Positions 59,614 through 64,000 of a stretch of 64,000 nt of DNA are shown one piece after another. Position 1 is the stretch's first letter, and each line of letters starts with the position of its first letter. Location of the stretch: NCBI GenBank assembly GCA_018466975.1, contig CM031557.1:992001-1056000 (forward strand). The letters are read 5' to 3'. The notes under the pieces were generated by a model. It made no database searches. It was given only the letters and a program-made list of their open reading frames with translations, and was not told the DNA's origin. Both the position numbers and the translations under genes were made by a program. This DNA comes from Sparassis latifolia. Taxonomy: Eukaryota > Basidiomycota > Agaricomycetes > Polyporales > Sparassidaceae.

Positions 59614-60374
59614 ATGCCTCCCATGTAGGTGAAACTCATGTCTCGCATGTCTGTCTGGGAACTGAGATTATTCCAGTCGCGATAAGTTCACGATCCATTC
59701 CAAGGCCGTCGTCTGCCAGGACGTCGAGCTCAAGGGCGACATCACTGTCGGTGCAGGTGCGCATACCGCCCAATCTTCTGGCATCTCGGACGTGTACCGA
59801 GCACACTGGCATCCTATAGGCACCATAGTCCACCCAAAGGCCACCATATTCGCTATAGCCGGTCCTATCGTTATTGGTTCTGGATGCATCATCGAGGAAG
59901 GCGCCATTATTGTCAATCGGTGAGCTATTAGTCGAGCAGCCGTGTGTTCTTTCGACAGCTCACTTCTTTCCTGAAGACGAAAAGAAGTCATGCGCATTGG
60001 GGACGACAATCTCTTTGAGATCGGCTGTCGTGAGCATCATCCAATTGTATTCTTGGCAGAACAGCTTCTCACTTGTGCATGTAGGTGTCGAGTCTCCCAC
60101 CATTGGCAATTTCAATACCATATCTGCCCGAGCGCGTGTGCACCACACTGTGCGCATTTCTTCCTACTGCGTCATTGGAGCCGCCTGTCTGGTCGTCCCA
60201 ACAGAGGACGAAATATTGGACGAGTACACCGTGATATACGGACCCGCAGCCGAACGCAGGACATGGAGTGGCAGAGGCAAGGTGCAAGAGGCGGACTTGC
60301 GTCGAAAACACGCTGATTATTTAAAAGAGATGCTACCCAAGTTCAATCGCTTGAGGAGGGGTGATGGCACGTAG
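59614..60374 (+). CDS. Dynactin subunit p27 (DCTN6-like)
   Basis: Subunit of the pointed-end complex of dynactin, the cofactor of cytoplasmic dynein. Five exons, 59614-59624 (11 bases, MPP plus two bases), 59677-59756, 59820-59919, 59977-60029 and 60085-60374, keep one frame and give 177 residues, the normal size. It shows the left-handed beta-helix hexapeptide pattern: [20 protein letters not shown], then [13 protein letters not shown], then [20 protein letters not shown], then [14 protein letters not shown]. The end is a charged helix ([20 protein letters not shown]) typical of p27. The fourth exon could begin a few bases differently. Confidence 0.9.
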
Positions 60375-60816
60375 CTCCCATTGTCGTTGTGCCCCTCGTC
60401 TTGTTCTCTCGGTTCGTTCATTTGCTTTCCATCCAAATGTCTCTTTTACCGTGGATGAATCGGATATCCCTTGTTCTCCTGCAGACCCAATTGTCTAGTG
60501 TCCTACGATTTCATTGGAATAGTCATCTCGCTCCTGAATTTTGGTTTCAAGCGTAGGTTTTCTCTTTCAGCTGCCCACGGCGTGCTCGATGCCTCCCCAT
60601 ATGTTTGTTGCGTACCCAAAGCCGATTCGTTGTCACTCCCCAATGAATATATTTTTTCCTGAGTCTTGCCGTTTGCTGCGCTTCCTGCAGTACATGGCAA
60701 TAAAGCTCTAGCTTGAAGTGCTTGACGGATTTCATCGTATCGTTCCTGCAGGGCTGGTCACGTGCTCTTCGCCGCTCGCACTTACAATATCTACTCCCCG
60801 CTACACAGTATGCAGC
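60375..60816. other. Intergenic, no gene seen
   Basis: 3' region of the p27 gene and promoter of the next gene. It is T- and C-rich and has no frame with coding character. Confidence 0.5.
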
Positions 60817-61203
60817 ATGGATTCCCCCAATCAAGGCTCGGCGTCCTCATCCTCGTCCTCACCATCTCCCCCGCCAGACGACATATTCATCAGTCGAATA
60901 GACGATGAGCCCACCCCAATTGCCACGGGTAGCAGCAAGCGCCGCCTTATGACCGCTTCCACCTCATCCTACAGCCTGCGCAACCCGAAAACGCGCCGGC
61001 GGGAGGGGCGAGAAGAATTCATACGGCGGCCACCATATGAGTCGCGGCTCGGCAGAGATGACGTTGTCGATGTCGCGCTCATGGAGCAATTGTGTACTCG
61101 TACGTTTCCTTTTCTCATGTATACGACACATTGATGCGCTTATTGCTACACTGGGCGTGTAGAGTTTGGGGATCCGTTTGATGATAGTGTCATAAAGAGC
61201 TAG
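60817..61203 (+). CDS. Small conserved-looking protein of unknown function
   Basis: Exons 60817-61099 and 61163-61203 join in phase 1 across a 63-base intron (GTACGT...GTGTAG), giving 107 residues. The N terminus has a Ser run and SPPPDDIF. The middle part is basic (SSKRRLMTAS, KTRRREGREEF), and the end is QFGDPFDDSVIKS. The clean splice frame and small polar sequence support a real gene, perhaps nuclear; I do not recognise the family. Confidence 0.6.
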
Positions 61204-62498
61204 GAGATTTCAGGCGCGCGTTCATGTTCATCCTGCGGGCTTGTAAACTTAATACATTGCTCAGAACTGTTTTTTGGTGGTCAGGTAGAGTGCATCCTTG
61301 TCCGTCACCTGCAGTGTCGCTCTGCCATCCATACTTGTTCCAGTAAATTACAACTAATGGAAATGCATCACGATCCCTCCTTTCTGTTGCTAATGCAATG
61401 AACAAGACCCGTGTCCATTCCTCCACCGACCGTCGCAGCGATTTACTTTGCGGAGACTGAGCATTCATTGGTAGCACAGGTGTCGCTCAATGGTATCTAT
61501 GAATAATCTACAGTGAGTCTCAATTGCCCATTGAACGTGATGCACTGCTCTCTCTGAATAGCTTCTCAGCCAAGTCCACATCGTATAAATATTCAAAGTT
61601 GAGCCGGTATCAGCACAATATGCTGTGGAACCAACGCCTGACACTAGATGGTTGCACGGACGATAAACCGGTTTACTGTCCAGGCGAGTAACCGTTTGAC
61701 AACGAGGATGCTATGATGATCGTACACATGCGGACAGCTCTGCTACGCTGCGCGAGCTAATATGATAAGCAAGGTGCTGCATATGCGAGGTGACCTTCGA
61801 AATCCTACTTTTGGCTCGCGTGCGAACATCGACGCGTTTGCTGACACTAAGTCTTCAGGTACGTCGCAAGCCATTGAAGGCAGGCCTGAATCGACCGTGT
61901 GCAAACCAGTCGAATGCAAGGCTGGTCAGCAAGCCATGAGTTTACCCGACGTACTCTGCTCGATAAGTTCTCGAGGGTTACAACACAAGTTGGACTTCAT
62001 TGCTGAGCTTGGAATGGCCTTCAAACGAAGACAGAGCGCTCATTTGCAAGCTGTGGATACAATTTTGAGTGTGCGTGTGATGCTCGTATAGACCAAACAC
62101 AAGTACTGTCATTGCTCAAATCGATATCTCCGGATATTCGCCGTGAGTCTTGAGATAGCCATACATTCGAAGCTTATCTTCGACTATTTCCAGATATTCG
62201 ATCTCCGTGCAGCTCTCGATAGCTACGCCACGACAACTTGCGAGCAAGTATGGCCTTCGTCGGAGCTTCTTGGCACTCCCACCACGCAGTACAACTTCGG
62301 ACTGTTTCTTCTATGGTCTCTCACCAGCTGCATGCGCTAGAGCTCATGGACATGTTCACGTGGTCAAATTTCTAAGTCACAGTCTGGTGCTGTAGCCGGG
62401 GACGTCGTGAAAACCCTCAAGAAGCGGCGGCATCCCGATGATAAATATTACACTGCACCTGTCGTCCAGCCGCTGCAATAGGTGTCTTCTCCCCCGCA
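61204..62498. other. Intergenic, no gene seen
   Basis: About 1.3 kb with short motif-free frames; the last part is the promoter of the sedolisin gene. Confidence 0.45.
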
Positions 62499-64000
62499 AT
62501 GTTCCTCGTCCGTCGTCTCCTGACGGCTCTCGCACTTGGCCTTGCCGTCAGTGGCACCTCCGCATTGCTCTCGTCTCGTGTGGTCCACGAATCACGCCGG
62601 GGTGTCCCCAGCGGTTGGCGTGCCGTGCGACGTGCTGAATCCAGCGTGGTGCTGCCTCTGCGAATCGGACTCGCTCAATCCAACTTGGATAACCTTGAGA
62701 CGTTCGTGTTGGACGTATCTCACCCTGACTCCCCCAACTACGGCAAGCACTGGAGTGCGAAGCAGGTCGCGGACACGTTCCGCCCTTCCATGCAGACCGT
62801 CGACACCGTCCGTGGGTGGTTGCTCGACAGCGGGCTCGAACCGGAGCGCGTCAAGCTCGTCAAGGGGGGCTCATGGATCCAGGCCAACGTGACTATCGAG
62901 CAGGCGGAGCGGTTGCTTGGCACGGAGTACTATGTATACCAGTTCGGCGAGGAGGGTGAGGGAGGGCGCGAGCATATAGCGTGCATGGAGAAGTACTACC
63001 TGCCAGAACACGTCTCCAAGCACGTAGAGCTCATCACACCAACATTGCACTTCGATGTCAAGAACAAGCGTGAGATACATCAGTTTGAGAAGAGGACTGC
63101 GCCCGCGAAAAACATCGGCCAGCCCGGTTTGGGAGTGGCCTATCCGAAGACTACAGGAACCGTTCAGGTAGGGCTGCATTGTGCTATCTCGTTCTCTTGA
63201 AGCTCATCTTTGTGCAGGAGCTCCTTACCGAACTCGAGGAATGCGACGAGCAAATCACGCCGGTATGCTTGCGCGCTCTGTATAGTTTCTCCTATACCCC
63301 CGTCGCCGTTGATAAGAATACCATCGCCATCGGTGAGTGCCAACATATCTGATCTGTTCAGACTACAGACGTTCTTATACCATTAGTCGAGTACACCCCT
63401 CAGGCATACGTTCCGAGTGATCTAGACCTCTTCTTCAGCAACTTCTCTCCCAGCCAAATTGGCGAGCGACCGTATTTGTATTCTATTGACGGCGGTGTGT
63501 CTTCGTCTTCCATGCGGTTCATAGATGATGCATCTGATGCTTCCGCCATCAGGCTACATCCAGACTGAAGGGACAGGATTTAACTACAATGGCGAGTCGA
63601 ATTTGGACTTGCAGTATTCGATGGCTCTTGTAGGGCCACGGCAGACCGTCTCGCTTTACCAAGCTGGAGACGCTGTTGAGGGTCAGCATTCGTTTCCCTG
63701 ACTCCCGGTCTCTCACGCTCGATTCCACCTCACAGGAGCATCCTTTAACAACCTTCTTGATGCACTCGACGCGTCATATTGCACATTTGAAGGAGGTGAC
63801 GACCCGACTCAAGACGCCGCCTATCCTGATCCGTATGGAGGCTATGAAGGTCAGCTACACTCCAATCCTACTCGAAGATCTGCGCTGAATGCCATGTAGG
63901 CCCCGAGGCGTGCGGTACTGTCACTCCTGCCTACGTGATGTCTACCTCGTACGGGTACAACGAGGCGGATCTCACACCGTTCTACATGGAGCGCCAGTGC
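62499..64000 (+). CDS. Sedolisin-type serine peptidase (S53), 3' end outside window
   Basis: Secreted acid serine-carboxyl peptidase, tripeptidyl-peptidase-like, probably for extracellular protein degradation. The signal peptide is MFLVRRLLTALALGLAVSGT plus a few residues. The activation prodomain follows (LRIGLAQSNLDNLETFVLDV, SHPDSPNYGKHWSAKQVADT, a GTEYYVYQF stretch). The peptidase domain begins near residue 225. The catalytic Glu and Asp are seen in GESNLDLQYSMALV; the Ser and oxyanion Asp lie beyond the window. Exons so far: 62499-63167, 63218-63332, 63387-63494, 63553-63681, 63736-63849 and 63900 to the window edge, all in frame. Confidence 0.85.

Overview
The window looks like nuclear DNA of a filamentous basidiomycete, most likely a wood-decay Agaricomycete close to the polypores. 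Genes carry many short introns (about 50-60 bases, GT...AG, often with a CTAAC/CTGAC-like branch site). Gene families fit this: a Fua-type glutathione transferase, a sedolisin-type secreted peptidase, expanded F-box and BTB genes, and decayed hAT and Ty3/gypsy transposons. I worked from reading alone; no database was searched.

Layout. 1-815: GC-rich long-period repeat. 937-8586: three protein genes of unknown or weakly known role (a seven-exon conserved gene, a Ser/Pro-rich gene on the minus strand, an F-box-like gene) plus one coding-like relic. 8.6-23.5 kb: transposon graveyard with a hairpin MITE, a dead hAT element, a 49-base minisatellite split by a 1.4 kb insertion, a palindromic cluster, a dead Ty3/gypsy gag-protease, and a large foldback element inserted in its reverse transcriptase. 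23.5-26.6 kb: F-box gene and an F-box-family fragment. 26.6-34.3 kb: mostly empty or decayed, with a C2H2/acidic gene and a retropepsin-like shard. 34.3-38.5 kb: GST and a small secreted protein. 39.0-44.7 kb: three BTB paralogues in tandem, all on the minus strand. 45.1-53.8 kb: truncated aldehyde dehydrogenase, a short-chain dehydrogenase and its broken copy, an F-box gene, and two copies of a ~0.5 kb dispersed repeat. 54.2-64.0 kb: gene-dense, conserved block with an AIG2-like protein, a BTB-BTB-CAP-Gly protein divergently paired with dynactin p27, a small conserved protein, and a sedolisin that runs off the end.

Two points deserve most attention. First, two long open frames at 55.6-58.6 kb and a short exon at 59.4 kb splice into one ~1136-residue protein with two BTB-like regions and a C-terminal CAP-Gly domain. 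Its start lies only 197 bases from the divergent start of a dynactin p27 gene. Second, at least five otherwise normal genes are broken by exactly one base in a homopolymer near their 3' part. This points to sequence-consensus error rather than independent pseudogene formation, and it affects how the gene ends should be read.
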